Shown here one piece after another: positions 42,902 through 51,347 of a stretch of 64,000 bases of DNA. The DNA lies in NCBI RefSeq assembly GCF_032268605.1, contig NZ_CP130318.1, forward strand, positions 4,811,501-4,875,500. The letters are read 5' to 3'. The notes beneath the pieces were generated by a model. That model saw only the letters and a program-made list of their open reading frames with translations, was not told where the DNA came from and ran no database searches. Origin of the DNA: Paenibacillus aurantius (GTDB taxonomy: Bacteria; Bacillota; Bacilli; Paenibacillales; NBRC-103111). Numbering within the stretch: position 1 is the first letter of the stretch; each line of letters opens with the position of its first letter. The translations under genes and the position numbers were made by a program.

Positions 42902-43825
42902 ATGAAATACCGCAGGCTTGGCAAAACGGGTATGAAGGTGTCGGTTGTAGGCGTAGGCACCTGGCAGTTCGGAGGAGAATGGGGCAAGGCCTTTACCCAG
43001 GAGGAGGCGGACCGGGTGCTCCGGCGCGCCAAGGAACTCGGGATCAACCTGATCGATACGGCGGAATGCTACGGGGACCATCTGTCCGAATCGCTGATCG
43101 GCGGTTTCCTTCAGAAGGACAAGCGCGAGGATTGGGTAGTGGCCACGAAGTTCGGGCATCACTTTCACGACAAATTCAAGCGAACCGATGAATATTCCCC
43201 CGAGCAGGTGCTGAAGCAGCTCGACGGCTCCTTGAAAGCGCTGCAGACCGATTACATCGACCTCTATCAGTTCCATTCGGGGCCGGACGCCGCCTTTGAC
43301 AACGACGAGCTGTGGACGCTGCTGGACAAGCAGGTGCAGGCGGGCAAAATCCGCCACCTCGGCACATCCATCGGCAGCAACGACAACCTGCATCAAACCG
43401 CCGCTTCCTCGAAGATCGGCTCCGAGGCCATTCAGGTGGTTTACAACCGGCTGGACCGCAAGCCGGAGGAACGGGTCTTCCCTTCCTGCATCGAGCAGGA
43501 TCTGGGGGTTCTCGCCCGCGTCCCTCTCGCAAGCGGCTACTTGAGCGGCAAGTATAAGCCGGGCGCCAAATTCGGCGAGGGCGACGTCCGCCACCGGCAT
43601 GACCCGGAGCAGGTGGACAAGAAGCTTCGGGAGGTCGAGGACATCCAGCGCAACGAAGTGCCGGAGGGCACGAACATGGCGCAGTGGGCGCTCGCCTGGT
43701 GCCTGAAGCATGACGCGGTCACCGCGGTCATTCCAGGCTGCAAGGACGAGGCGCAGGTCGAGGCCAATGCCAGCGCCGTAGAGCTTCTTAGCGACAATCA
43801 TCCGCAGGCTTGGAAGGAAGAATAG
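42902..43825 (+). CDS. Aldo/keto reductase
   Basis: A cytoplasmic NADPH-dependent carbonyl reductase of the (beta/alpha)8 AKR family, 307 residues. The catalytic tetrad is Asp52 and Tyr57 (IDTAECYG), Lys83 (ATKFG) and His125 (QFHS). The C-terminal half has the cofactor region AVIPGCKDEAQVEAN. AGGAGG precedes the ATG and a strong terminator follows. YhdN/IolS-type general-stress or inositol-linked reductases are the nearest kind; the substrate is unknown. Confidence 0.9.
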   Translation: MKYRRLGKTGMKVSVVGVGTWQFGGEWGKAFTQEEADRVLRRAKELGINLIDTAECYGDHLSESLIGGFLQKDKREDWVVATKFGHHFHDKFKRTDEYSPEQVLKQLDGSLKALQTDYIDLYQFHSGPDAAFDNDELWTLLDKQVQAGKIRHLGTSIGSNDNLHQTAASSKIGSEAIQVVYNRLDRKPEERVFPSCIEQDLGVLARVPLASGYLSGKYKPGAKFGEGDVRHRHDPEQVDKKLREVEDIQRNEVPEGTNMAQWALAWCLKHDAVTAVIPGCKDEAQVEANASAVELLSDNHPQAWKEE

Positions 43826-43826
43826 G

Positions 43827-43857
43827 AAAACGCCGTCCGGTTCGGACGGCGTTTTTT
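43827..43857 (+). terminator. Intrinsic terminator after the aldo/keto reductase
   Basis: AAAACGCCGTCC-GGTT-GGACGGCGTTTTTT, directly behind the stop. Confidence 0.93.
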
Positions 43858-44110
43858 GTGCTAGGGTACGGGGTCAACTCCGGGCGGAAGGAAGCGGGCG
43901 ACGGCTTGCCGGACTCGAGGATCGCAAACCTTGCCTCTTCTCGATCAATTTCTAGGCCAAGACCGTGTTTCGGTTGCCAGCCTTCGTGATTTTAATAAGA
44001 CAACACATCCCCCCTCTTAGCCGACCACGTATACCGAACAGTAGTGCGGTTTTTATTTATTATCAGTATGTTTGAGCAAGCATTAACAGGAAAACCGGCT
44101 CAATAAAGAC
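43858..44110. other. Gap leading into an AT-rich patch
   Basis: No gene or RNA recognised. Base composition shifts to more A and T from about 43970 and stays so to about 45900. Confidence 0.4.
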
Positions 44111-44145
44111 AAACGCCTGTAATCCGTTTAAGGATTACAGGCGTT
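44111..44145 (-). terminator. Intrinsic terminator after the small membrane protein
   Basis: AACGCCTGTAATCC and GGATTACAGGCGTT form a 14-bp perfect stem with TTTAA-type loop. T-rich tails on both strands allow termination in either direction. Confidence 0.88.
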
Positions 44146-44156
44146 TTGTATTGGCA

Positions 44157-44348
44157 TCAGCTCTTACTCTGTTCAATGAAATTAATTGCAAATTGATACA
44201 ATGGCGAAAGCACATACTCGTGAAATCCTTCCCCTAACCCAATAGGCTGAAACAATTCATAAGCCGCAAGGAAAGGCAATAAACCCAAGGCAAGCACCGC
44301 AAAGAGAAACCCGACAACCATGCATCGGAATGCTTTTCCCAACGTCAT
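44157..44348 (-). CDS. Small membrane protein of unknown function
   Basis: Sixty-three residues: a basic start (MTLGKAF), a long hydrophobic stretch CMVVGFLFAVLALGLLPFLA, then a polar, partly aromatic C terminus. The ATG at 44348 is chosen because AAGGAG is 9 bases ahead. It has its own promoter and terminator. No family is recognised. It lies next to the sensor kinase in an AT-rich patch. Confidence 0.65.
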   Translation of the reverse strand: MTLGKAFRCMVVGFLFAVLALGLLPFLAAYELFQPIGLGEGFHEYVLSPLYQFAINFIEQSKS

Positions 44349-44375
44349 CTTGACCATCTCCTTATTGTATTGTCT

Positions 44376-44403
44376 ATTTTATCATACTCTTTTGGGCAAG
44401 CAA
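44376..44403 (-). promoter_or_regulatory. Promoter of the small membrane protein gene
   Basis: Minus strand TTGCTT (44398-44403), a 16-base spacer and TAAAAT (44376-44381), 27 bases before the ATG. Confidence 0.65.
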
Positions 44404-44486
44404 CAATCACTAACGGCATCATGGTTTTGGTGGCGTTACACCATTTGATGTGGGACACCGTCTTGAATACGTGATTTGGCAAAAAC

Positions 44487-44531
44487 AAAACCATCGAAAG
44501 CTATGGTTTCCCCCAAGGTTTCGATGGTTTT
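44487..44531 (-). terminator. Intrinsic terminator after the sensor kinase
   Basis: AAAACCATCGAAA (44487-44499) pairs with TTTCGATGGTTTT (44519-44531). On the minus strand the stem is followed by GTTTTTGCC. Confidence 0.85.
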
Positions 44532-44536
44532 AATGC

Positions 44537-45799
44537 TTAGTCGTTTATGTCTGAATTAAGCGGTATTGTAATAATAAATGACGTGCCAACGCCAAGTACG
44601 CTGTTTACCTTGACGGTACCTTCGAGGTCGTGAATAACCTGATAGGAGAAGGTTAAGCCGAGTCCCGTACCGTTTGATTTGGTGGAATAATAGATCGATC
44701 CTAGCCGTTCTACCGCTTCCTTTGTCATTCCCACTCCGTTATCGCTAACGATTAATATGGCTTCTCCGTTTTGCACGGTAAGTTTTGTGGTGACCAATCC
44801 GTCTTCATTAGGTGTACACGCTTCAAGGGCGTTTTTAATTAAATTAAGAAGTGCCTGTTTGACCTTATCCCCGTTCGCGTTTATCCATACGCCATTTACA
44901 TGAATCTCCATTTTCAAAACAACATTATTCATATTGGCAAAAGGCATAAGCACTTCGACAACCGATTGAAGATGGGAAGAGAGGTCAAACTTTTCTACAT
45001 TTTGGGAGAGAGGCTTCGATAACGAAAGGTAATCGGATAAAATAGCTTCCGTACGAGCAATCTCCTCCATGCTTATGTCAATGTACTGCATCACCTTCTC
45101 TCTCGGGAGAGGTGCCTCATAGATTAATTTTAAAAAGCCTTTAACCGCTGTTAGCGGGTTACGAACTTCATGAACCAAAGATGCGGCAACCTGGCTGACC
45201 GCTTCAATCTTTTCGGTCTGGGCGTACCGAAAGGACATTTCCCTATCGGATATGGACTTTGCAAACAGACTCGTAAGAAGCCAGATTCCCACTCCATTTT
45301 GAACAGCAACAAATACTATTTTAATGAGAAAGTTTTCTTTAACAGCCGTGGGGTAAATGGAGATAAGAACACAAGTAGGTATAAAACAACAAAGTATACC
45401 CGTGGTAACCGTAATAATGGCTTTGTTCTTTATCTTGTGGTAGAGATGGCTGGAATAGATCGAGAGCGGAAATGTTAGTGATGTGGAGATTAAGGCGGAC
45501 AACAAACCTGATCCACCAAGGGAAAAGCGAAAAACCATAAATTCCAAAAGCAGAATGAATCCGGTCGGTATCCCGCCAAAAACAAGACCGAAATACATGA
45601 GCACATATCTTCCATCCAAATAGATGCCGTCATCGATGGTACTGTGCATGCTCATCGACAGAAATAAGCAAAGAACACTTATCACGGTGACAAACCTTCG
45701 TAAATCCGCTTGGTTACTACTTAGATAAAAAATGTTAAAAGCAACATAAGGTATTAGCATAACAAACAGCTGAAGTAAGAGTTCTTTTAATGTCGCCAC
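44537..45799 (-). CDS. KinB-like membrane sensor histidine kinase
   Basis: A 420-residue kinase. The N-terminal half has about six membrane helices of the 5TMR-LYT type (LMYFGLVFGGIPTGFILL and similar). A dimerisation/phosphoacceptor domain follows with His210 in LVHEVRNPLTAVKG, then an ATPase domain with N-box NLIKNALEA, G1 DNGVGM and G2 GTGLGL. The layout is that of Bacillus KinB, which feeds the sporulation phosphorelay. No response regulator is adjacent, which fits a phosphorelay kinase. The start is a GTG with a weak site. The gene is clearly more AT-rich than its surroundings. Confidence 0.85.
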   Translation of the reverse strand: MATLKELLLQLFVMLIPYVAFNIFYLSSNQADLRRFVTVISVLCLFLSMSMHSTIDDGIYLDGRYVLMYFGLVFGGIPTGFILLLEFMVFRFSLGGSGLLSALISTSLTFPLSIYSSHLYHKIKNKAIITVTTGILCCFIPTCVLISIYPTAVKENFLIKIVFVAVQNGVGIWLLTSLFAKSISDREMSFRYAQTEKIEAVSQVAASLVHEVRNPLTAVKGFLKLIYEAPLPREKVMQYIDISMEEIARTEAILSDYLSLSKPLSQNVEKFDLSSHLQSVVEVLMPFANMNNVVLKMEIHVNGVWINANGDKVKQALLNLIKNALEACTPNEDGLVTTKLTVQNGEAILIVSDNGVGMTKEAVERLGSIYYSTKSNGTGLGLTFSYQVIHDLEGTVKVNSVLGVGTSFIITIPLNSDIND

Positions 45800-45893
45800 C
45801 GTTTATGTAATTCCCCCGGGCAAGTCATAGTTAAATAAAATCCTATTCGACCTCAACTCTCGATATCCTGCTTGCTAAAGGGATAGCTGCACC

Positions 45894-45958
45894 AAAAAAC
45901 CCGTCGTTTACACGACGGGCTCCAATAAAACGCAAAAAGGGGAGCCGCCGGCTCCCCA
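45894..45958 (-). terminator. Two tandem terminators behind the ugp operon
   Basis: Minus strand GGGGAGCCGGCGGCTCCCC-TTTTT (45933-45958), then CCCGTCGTGTAAACGACGGG-TTTTTT (45894-45919). Both are strong. They isolate the glycerophosphodiester operon from the AT-rich kinase gene. Confidence 0.93.
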
Positions 45959-45964
45959 TCCCTA

Positions 45965-47116
45965 CTATTGTTTCCAGTTCACAAGATACAGATGGTCCAG
46001 CGGGTAAGCCCCGTTCGACCGGTAAGCGGCCGCCCCCGACTCAAACAAGACATAGAGGCCGGCCGGAGTATGGGCCACTCCTTCCGTCATCGGCGGGGAA
46101 ATCAGCTCCGCCTGCTTCGCTTGGCCGTCCAACAACCATACGGGAACCTCGGCGGATCCAATTTTGACCTTCTTTTGCGGAGTGCCGCTTAGCGGATTCG
46201 CGTACTTCAGCAGCACCCCCGGGTTATTCCGGTTATAGGAGCTGCTGAGGATCACGCGGTCCTTGTTGATCTCCATTCCCTGAACCGCATCCGGGATCGA
46301 CAGAATGTAGTCGGGCGTCACCACTCCGTTCGCCTCCGCCTTCTTCCCTGCCGGGAGCAGGTCTGTGGCGGGATCGAGCTTGTAACCGACGACCCAGGCT
46401 TTATGCTGCTTGCCTTCCCGATTGTCCATATAATGCGTCTCGCTCGTCGGGTAATCCTTGCCGTAAGCGAACTCCCCCGCCCAGAGAATGCCGTCCGAAT
46501 AAGCGGAGAAGGACGAACGGACTTCCGTTTTGACCGTTCCCGCAAACACGACGGCATCGCCGTCCTTCGCGTTAACGACGTCCTCGAGCTTAAGCTGATA
46601 CAGATACCCGTCGGAGGAGATCCAAAGATGCTTCCCGCTGAACGTTACCCCTCCGGCGTGGCCGGTATAAGCCTTGCCTGGCTCTGTTTGGAGCATGACG
46701 GACTTAACCAGCTTGCCGGTCGTCTCATCCAGAATAGACAAGAAGCTCGCCTTAGATTTGTCCCGGTAATACGAAACGACCAGCCATTTCTGGGCCGGCA
46801 CGTATGCCAATCCTTGAGGAACGGCATTCTGCATCAGTCCCGGGATGATAGGTCCTTCTTTGCTCATGGAGAGAAAGGAAGCAATCTCCTTCATCTCCAC
46901 CCGGATCTTGATGCCCGCCTCCTGCTGGGTAATGGCGTCGCTTCCCGGGCTTGGGGAGACGGCCGCCGCCGATGGAGCGGCGGCCGCTGCCTTGGCGGAT
47001 GGTGCAGCAGAACCCGCTGGAGCGGAGGGTTGCGATGCGCATCCCGCTGCCAACATCATCAAAGCGGCTGTCAGCACCAAGGTCTGACTCCGGACTCTTC
47101 TCACCGATTGTCTCAT
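45965..47116 (-). CDS. Lipoprotein of the ugp operon, beta-propeller-like
   Basis: A 383-residue exported lipoprotein. The signal peptide ends in lipobox LAAGC, an Ala/Ser/Pro-rich linker (about 30-70) follows, and then repeated short blade-like strands (LVVSYYRD...FLSILDETTGKLV, GVTFSGKHLWISSDGYLYQL, GILWAGEFAYG, DRVILSSSYNRN). These suggest a beta-propeller. The ATG overlaps the ugpQ stop (ATGA), and GGAGGAGCAGGG precedes it. Co-translation with the phosphodiesterase suggests a role in binding or sensing its substrate at the cell surface, but this is inference. No family name can be given. Confidence 0.75.
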   Translation of the reverse strand: MRQSVRRVRSQTLVLTAALMMLAAGCASQPSAPAGSAAPSAKAAAAAPSAAAVSPSPGSDAITQQEAGIKIRVEMKEIASFLSMSKEGPIIPGLMQNAVPQGLAYVPAQKWLVVSYYRDKSKASFLSILDETTGKLVKSVMLQTEPGKAYTGHAGGVTFSGKHLWISSDGYLYQLKLEDVVNAKDGDAVVFAGTVKTEVRSSFSAYSDGILWAGEFAYGKDYPTSETHYMDNREGKQHKAWVVGYKLDPATDLLPAGKKAEANGVVTPDYILSIPDAVQGMEINKDRVILSSSYNRNNPGVLLKYANPLSGTPQKKVKIGSAEVPVWLLDGQAKQAELISPPMTEGVAHTPAGLYVLFESGAAAYRSNGAYPLDHLYLVNWKQ

Positions 47117-47850
47117 CCCTGCTCCTCCAGAATGGTACGAAGCCTTCCCGGATAATCCGTAATGATGGCGTCCACTCCGTAGGAAACCGCCTGGCGCATC
47201 TTCTCTTCCTCGTTCACGGTCCATGGGTAAAGCGCGTAGCCATGCTCCTGGGCATCCCGCGCATCCTCGGCATCCAGCCCGCGCAGGTGCATGTGCAGAG
47301 AGTAGGTTTCGACCCCGGCCGCTTCCGGAAGCTTCCAATGATGACTCAGCCGGTTGTTGTACAGCAGCCCGACCCGAACCGCCGGCTCCAGCCGCTTAAG
47401 AGCGGCCAGCGTCTTGAAATCAAAGGAGGATACCACAACCGATTCCACCCGGTTCTTGCGACGCATCAGCTCTATAAGAGCTTCCTCCATGCCCTCCCCG
47501 ATTCCCCCTTTGATCTCTACGTTGATCAGTAGATCGCTTGGTGCCAGATCAAAGACCTCTTCCAGGGTAGGAATCCGTTCTCCGGTGAACGCTTCTCCGT
47601 ACCAGGAGCCTGCGTCAACCTGCCGGAGTTCTTCCAAGGTCAGGGAGGCTACCGCTCCTTGGCCGTTCGTGGTGCGCTTGATCGTGGGGTCGTGGATCAC
47701 GACGATCTGCCCGTCCTTCGACAAGTGAACATCCAGCTCAAACCCGTCGCATCCTTGCTCCAACGCCAGCTTGAAGGAGGCCAGCGTATTCTCCGGCGCT
47801 TCGCCGGCCGCACCCCGGTGGGCGATGACGAGCGGTTTCGTCTTGCTCAT
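47113..47850 (-). CDS. ugpQ: Glycerophosphodiester phosphodiesterase
   Basis: A metal-dependent enzyme with a TIM-barrel fold that splits glycerophosphodiesters into glycerol-3-phosphate and an alcohol. The 245 residues show HRG with His11, Glu38 and Asp40 in FELDVH and His53 in VVIHDP, the metal and catalytic ligands of the GDPD family. There is no signal peptide, so it is cytoplasmic like UgpQ and unlike GlpQ. It sits directly behind the ugpBAE importer (15-base gap), which would supply its substrate, and ahead of the overlapping lipoprotein gene. Confidence 0.94.
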   Translation of the reverse strand: MSKTKPLVIAHRGAAGEAPENTLASFKLALEQGCDGFELDVHLSKDGQIVVIHDPTIKRTTNGQGAVASLTLEELRQVDAGSWYGEAFTGERIPTLEEVFDLAPSDLLINVEIKGGIGEGMEEALIELMRRKNRVESVVVSSFDFKTLAALKRLEPAVRVGLLYNNRLSHHWKLPEAAGVETYSLHMHLRGLDAEDARDAQEHGYALYPWTVNEEEKMRQAVSYGVDAIITDYPGRLRTILEEQG

Positions 47851-47865
47851 GATCCGTAAATCCTC

Positions 47866-48699
47866 CTATTTGAACGTCGAGTTGGCCATAGCGGCAACAA
47901 TGTATTTCTGGGCGAAAATGAAAACCAGAACGATCGGGCTGATGATCATGACACTGGCCGCCATCAGAAGATGGAAATTAAGGGCTTCGTTGCCCGCCAT
48001 CGAGTCTCTCATCATGGCAATCCCGACCGTCAAGACGCGCATGTCGTTCGAGTTCGTCATGATCAGCGGCCAGAAGTAAGAATTCCAGCTGTGAATGAAG
48101 CTCAGCACGACAAGAGTGGATACCGTAGGCATGGCCATCGGCACCAGAATGCGGTACAGCGACTGAAGCCGGTTGGCTCCATCCACGCGGGCCGCCTCGA
48201 GCACGTCGTTATTCAACGACTTGAAGGTCTGCCTTAATAGAAAAATGCCATAGGCGGAAGCCGCGTGAGGAATGATCAGGGCGTAAAACGAATCGATCCA
48301 GCCCAGCTTCGACATCATGACGTAAATCGGAACGAAGGTCACTTGGTCCGGCACAATGAGCGCGGCCAGAACCAGAATGAACAGCTTGTCGCGGCCCCAG
48401 AACTGGCCCTTCGCAAAAGCGTAAGCCGCAAGAATCGCAATATTGATCTGCAGGAGAAGAATGCCTGCGGTTTGGACAATGGTGTTTACGGCATACCGTC
48501 CGAAGGGAGCCGCCTTCAAGGCGTCCAGATAGTTGCCCCACATGAATTGTTCCGGCCAGAACGTAGGCACCGCAAGCCTCAGCTCCGCCGAGGTTTTCAG
48601 TGAAGTCACCAGCATCCAATAAACCGGGAAGAACATGATGAGCGTCACGATGGCGGCTGCGAGCAGACGGGTCGATTTTCCTAACGATTTTGCATTCAA
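47866..48699 (-). CDS. ugpE: Glycerol-3-phosphate type ABC transporter permease UgpE
   Basis: A permease of the carbohydrate CUT1 family, 277 residues, with six membrane helices and the EAA loop EAARVDGANRLQSLYRILVP near residue 190. The TTG at 48699 is taken as the start: GTAGGGGAG precedes it and there is no in-frame ATG nearby. It begins 10 bases after the ugpA stop. The substrate is inferred from ugpQ and glpD in the neighbourhood; a sugar substrate cannot be excluded by sequence alone. No ATPase gene is in the cluster. Confidence 0.88.
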   Translation of the reverse strand: MNAKSLGKSTRLLAAAIVTLIMFFPVYWMLVTSLKTSAELRLAVPTFWPEQFMWGNYLDALKAAPFGRYAVNTIVQTAGILLLQINIAILAAYAFAKGQFWGRDKLFILVLAALIVPDQVTFVPIYVMMSKLGWIDSFYALIIPHAASAYGIFLLRQTFKSLNNDVLEAARVDGANRLQSLYRILVPMAMPTVSTLVVLSFIHSWNSYFWPLIMTNSNDMRVLTVGIAMMRDSMAGNEALNFHLLMAASVMIISPIVLVFIFAQKYIVAAMANSTFK

Positions 48700-48709
48700 C
48701 CGGTCTCCC

Positions 48710-49639
48710 CTACCCTTCGTAATGAACTTTCTTGTTGGATACGTACATCTGCAGCATCGTAAGCACGACAATGATAAAGAAGAAAATGATAACCAGCGCC
48801 GAAGCGCGGCCGGTCTTGAAGTTGACGAACGCCATTTCGTAAATCCAGTAAACCATCGCTTTTGTGGATTCGAGAGGTCCGCCGTTGGTCAGAATGTCGA
48901 CTGACTGGAACACCTGCATGGACGAAATGAAATGAGTCACCACAAGGAACAGCGTAGTCGGCGAAAGAAGCGGCAGGGTGATTTGCAGGAACTGGCGGAA
49001 CTTGCTCGCCCCGTCAATACTCGACGCCTCGTAATATTCAAGAGGAATGCTTCTAAGGCCGGCCACGAAAATCAGCATGGCGAATCCGAGTCCTTTCCAC
49101 ACGGCTACTACGACAAGCGCCCACATGGCGGTTTTCGGATTTTGGAGCCACTGCACCGGTTCGAAGCCGAGTTTCGTCACTAAAACGTTCAGAAGCCCGT
49201 ACCGGGTGTTAAAGATCCATAGAAAGACCATCGAGACGATAACCATAGAGATGTAATAAGGCATAAAAATAACGGCTCTCATGAAGTTGAAGGTTCGGCT
49301 AGCCACATTGAACAAGAGGGCCAGCGCCAACCCCAGAATCAGGGTCAAGGCAACATCCAGGATCGTGTACGTAAAGGTGATGCGCAAAACCTTGTAAAAC
49401 AGCTCATCCGTAAGAAGCTTCGTGTAATTCTCCAAACCGACGAATTTCTTCGTCGGTTTGGTCATGTTCCAGTTGGTAAAGCTGAGGTACCCGGAATAGA
49501 CAAGCGGATAATACACGAACGCGAACAGGAAGGCCAAAGCCGGCAGCGCGAATGCGAAGTCCTTAAAACCTTCGAGGCGGCGGCGCAGGCTCCCGGAGGT
49601 CCGTACCGCCGGAATAGTCTTGGCTGCAGGTTGATTCAT
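48710..49639 (-). CDS. ugpA: Glycerol-3-phosphate type ABC transporter permease UgpA
   Basis: The second CUT1 permease subunit, 309 residues, with six membrane helices, a cytoplasmic N terminus and the EAA loop YEASSIDGASKFRQFLQITLP near residue 215. The ATG at 49639 follows AAGGAG by 7 bases; the ATG two codons earlier lies on top of that site. It pairs with UgpE and the binding protein UgpB. The ATPase is probably a shared MsmX/UgpC-type protein encoded elsewhere. Confidence 0.88.
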   Translation of the reverse strand: MNQPAAKTIPAVRTSGSLRRRLEGFKDFAFALPALAFLFAFVYYPLVYSGYLSFTNWNMTKPTKKFVGLENYTKLLTDELFYKVLRITFTYTILDVALTLILGLALALLFNVASRTFNFMRAVIFMPYYISMVIVSMVFLWIFNTRYGLLNVLVTKLGFEPVQWLQNPKTAMWALVVVAVWKGLGFAMLIFVAGLRSIPLEYYEASSIDGASKFRQFLQITLPLLSPTTLFLVVTHFISSMQVFQSVDILTNGGPLESTKAMVYWIYEMAFVNFKTGRASALVIIFFFIIVVLTMLQMYVSNKKVHYEG

Positions 49640-49663
49640 TCCCATTCTCCTTTGGTCAAAAGA

Positions 49664-50977
49664 TTAGTACTCGGACAGAATATCGTTCATCTTCTTGATG
49701 GAATCTTTAAGAAGCGGAACCGGGTCTTTGCCGTTCAAAGCCATTTCCCCAACAACTTCCTTGTAGACGGCGCTCATTTCCGGATAACCCGGATGCTGAG
49801 GACGAGGACCTACGTTATCGAAGTTGTCGAATACGGCTTTGTACTGCGGATATTTCTGGAAGAAAGCTTTGCCCTCTTCGGACGTCACGACGGACTTATG
49901 AGTCGGCAGGTAGCCGGTCGATTCGGCCCATTTTACGTTGTTCTTGGCTTCGGTCATAAACTGGATAAACTTCCAAGCGGCTTCCTTCTGCTCTTTCTTG
50001 GCCCCGCTCATCATGACAATTCCCGCTCCGCCGATGTGGGACTTGCGTTCTTTGTCGCCGGGAATGAAGGAGACGCCGACTTCGAATTTCGCATTTTCCA
50101 GATAGGTTTTGATAACGGCGGAAGTATGCTGAACCATTCCGATCTTCTCTTCGAGGAACATTTGGCGCATCGTGTCCGAAGCCCCTTTGCCGTAGCCCAT
50201 CATAAGCGAACCGTCGTCGATCCACTTCTTGAAGTTCTGGATCCAGCGCTGGCTGTCCGGCTGGTCAAGAGCGGTCTTCTCGCCGTCCGGCGTAAGAATG
50301 GCTCCGCCGCCGTTCGAAATCCAAGGATCGTAGTACCAGGTATCCCAGCCTGGAACGGAGAATGCGTAACGAGTCGTTTTGCCGCCTTCCTTCACCGTTA
50401 CCTTCTTGTTGAAATCTTCGATATCACTCCATTTCTCCGGCGGCTTGACGCCGAGCTTGTCAAAGAGCGTCTTGTTGTAAACCATTACACTCGTGCTCAC
50501 GATAAGCGGGAATCCGTACTGCTTGTTGTTATAAGCGTAAGCTTGAAGCATTCCTTTGGAGAAGTCGTTCATATCGATTTTGTCACGCTTGATGTAAGGC
50601 GTGAGTTCCTCAAACGCTCCGCTGTCCGCAAAATTCGCTACCGCCGAAACCTCGACGTTGGTGACCGCAGGAACATCTTTAGCCGCGATAGCCGCTTGCA
50701 GCTTCTTCTGCAGATCGGTATAGGCCCCCTGGAACACCGGCTCTACCTTGATGTAAGGATATTTCTTCTGGAACTCGTCAATCATGTAGTTCAGTCCGGC
50801 CATTTGGGCTTCCGCATGCGCGTGCCAATATTGGATGGTAACCGGTGTCGTATCTTCTACAACGGGAGCCGCAGACGGCTCCGCTGCCGTATCCTTCGTT
50901 CCTCCGCCGCCGCAGCCGGCCGTTACCATCACTAGTGCGGCCGCCGTCATGCCGGCAAACCATTTCTTCATTGCCAT
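49664..50977 (-). CDS. ugpB: Extracellular solute-binding lipoprotein UgpB
   Basis: The binding lipoprotein of the importer, 437 residues. The signal peptide has lipobox VTAGC, then an acidic Thr/Pro linker and a two-lobe fold of the family 1 type (TIQYWHAHAE..., WVPG-like WDTWYYDPWISNGGGAIL, AAWKFIQFMTEA). The start at 50977 follows a GGGGAAAAGGAA site; an ATG two codons later is also possible. It leads the operon ugpB-ugpA-ugpE-ugpQ-lipoprotein. A leader of about 210 bases separates it from the promoter. Confidence 0.88.
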   Translation of the reverse strand: MAMKKWFAGMTAAALVMVTAGCGGGGTKDTAAEPSAAPVVEDTTPVTIQYWHAHAEAQMAGLNYMIDEFQKKYPYIKVEPVFQGAYTDLQKKLQAAIAAKDVPAVTNVEVSAVANFADSGAFEELTPYIKRDKIDMNDFSKGMLQAYAYNNKQYGFPLIVSTSVMVYNKTLFDKLGVKPPEKWSDIEDFNKKVTVKEGGKTTRYAFSVPGWDTWYYDPWISNGGGAILTPDGEKTALDQPDSQRWIQNFKKWIDDGSLMMGYGKGASDTMRQMFLEEKIGMVQHTSAVIKTYLENAKFEVGVSFIPGDKERKSHIGGAGIVMMSGAKKEQKEAAWKFIQFMTEAKNNVKWAESTGYLPTHKSVVTSEEGKAFFQKYPQYKAVFDNFDNVGPRPQHPGYPEMSAVYKEVVGEMALNGKDPVPLLKDSIKKMNDILSEY

Positions 50978-51170
50978 TTCCTTTTCCCCTCTCTTAGTAA
51001 GCCCCAGCAGCTCATCCGCCTGCCATTCCTTGCCTGCGCACATCAAAAAGGAGACTAGGAAAAAGCCGAGAAACGTAAGCAAAACAAGCCTACAGGAGGC
51101 GATGCTTTGCCGTGTTCCAGGGTTTTCTCATAGTCTCCACCCGGTACTTGGCCTATATCAATGGTTGCAA

Positions 51171-51220
51171 ATGAAGCGCTTTCTTCTTCCAAGTATTACA
51201 CATGACCCTTTTTCTGTCAA
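51171..51220 (-). promoter_or_regulatory. Promoter and cre-like site of the ugp operon
   Basis: Minus strand TTGACA (51215-51220), a 16-base spacer and TAATAC (51193-51198). Just downstream, GAAAGCGCTTCA (about 51171-51185) contains the cre core and matches TGAAAGCGCTTTCA over ten bases. Catabolite repression is plausible. Confidence 0.65.
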
Positions 51221-51347
51221 GAAAAATTAATAATTATACCATATCGTTAACTTATTTTACAAATTCATGCAATTTCCGACCAAAGTACCGTTACACACAC
51301 AGGGATCCCATGCATATAACGGTTGGGTTTGGTCGTTCTCGTCTTAT

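Noticed and set aside
42902-43825. Minus-strand 301-codon frame opposite the aldo/keto reductase
   Set aside because: The plus strand carries the full AKR catalytic tetrad, AGGAGG and a terminator; the opposite frame has none of these.
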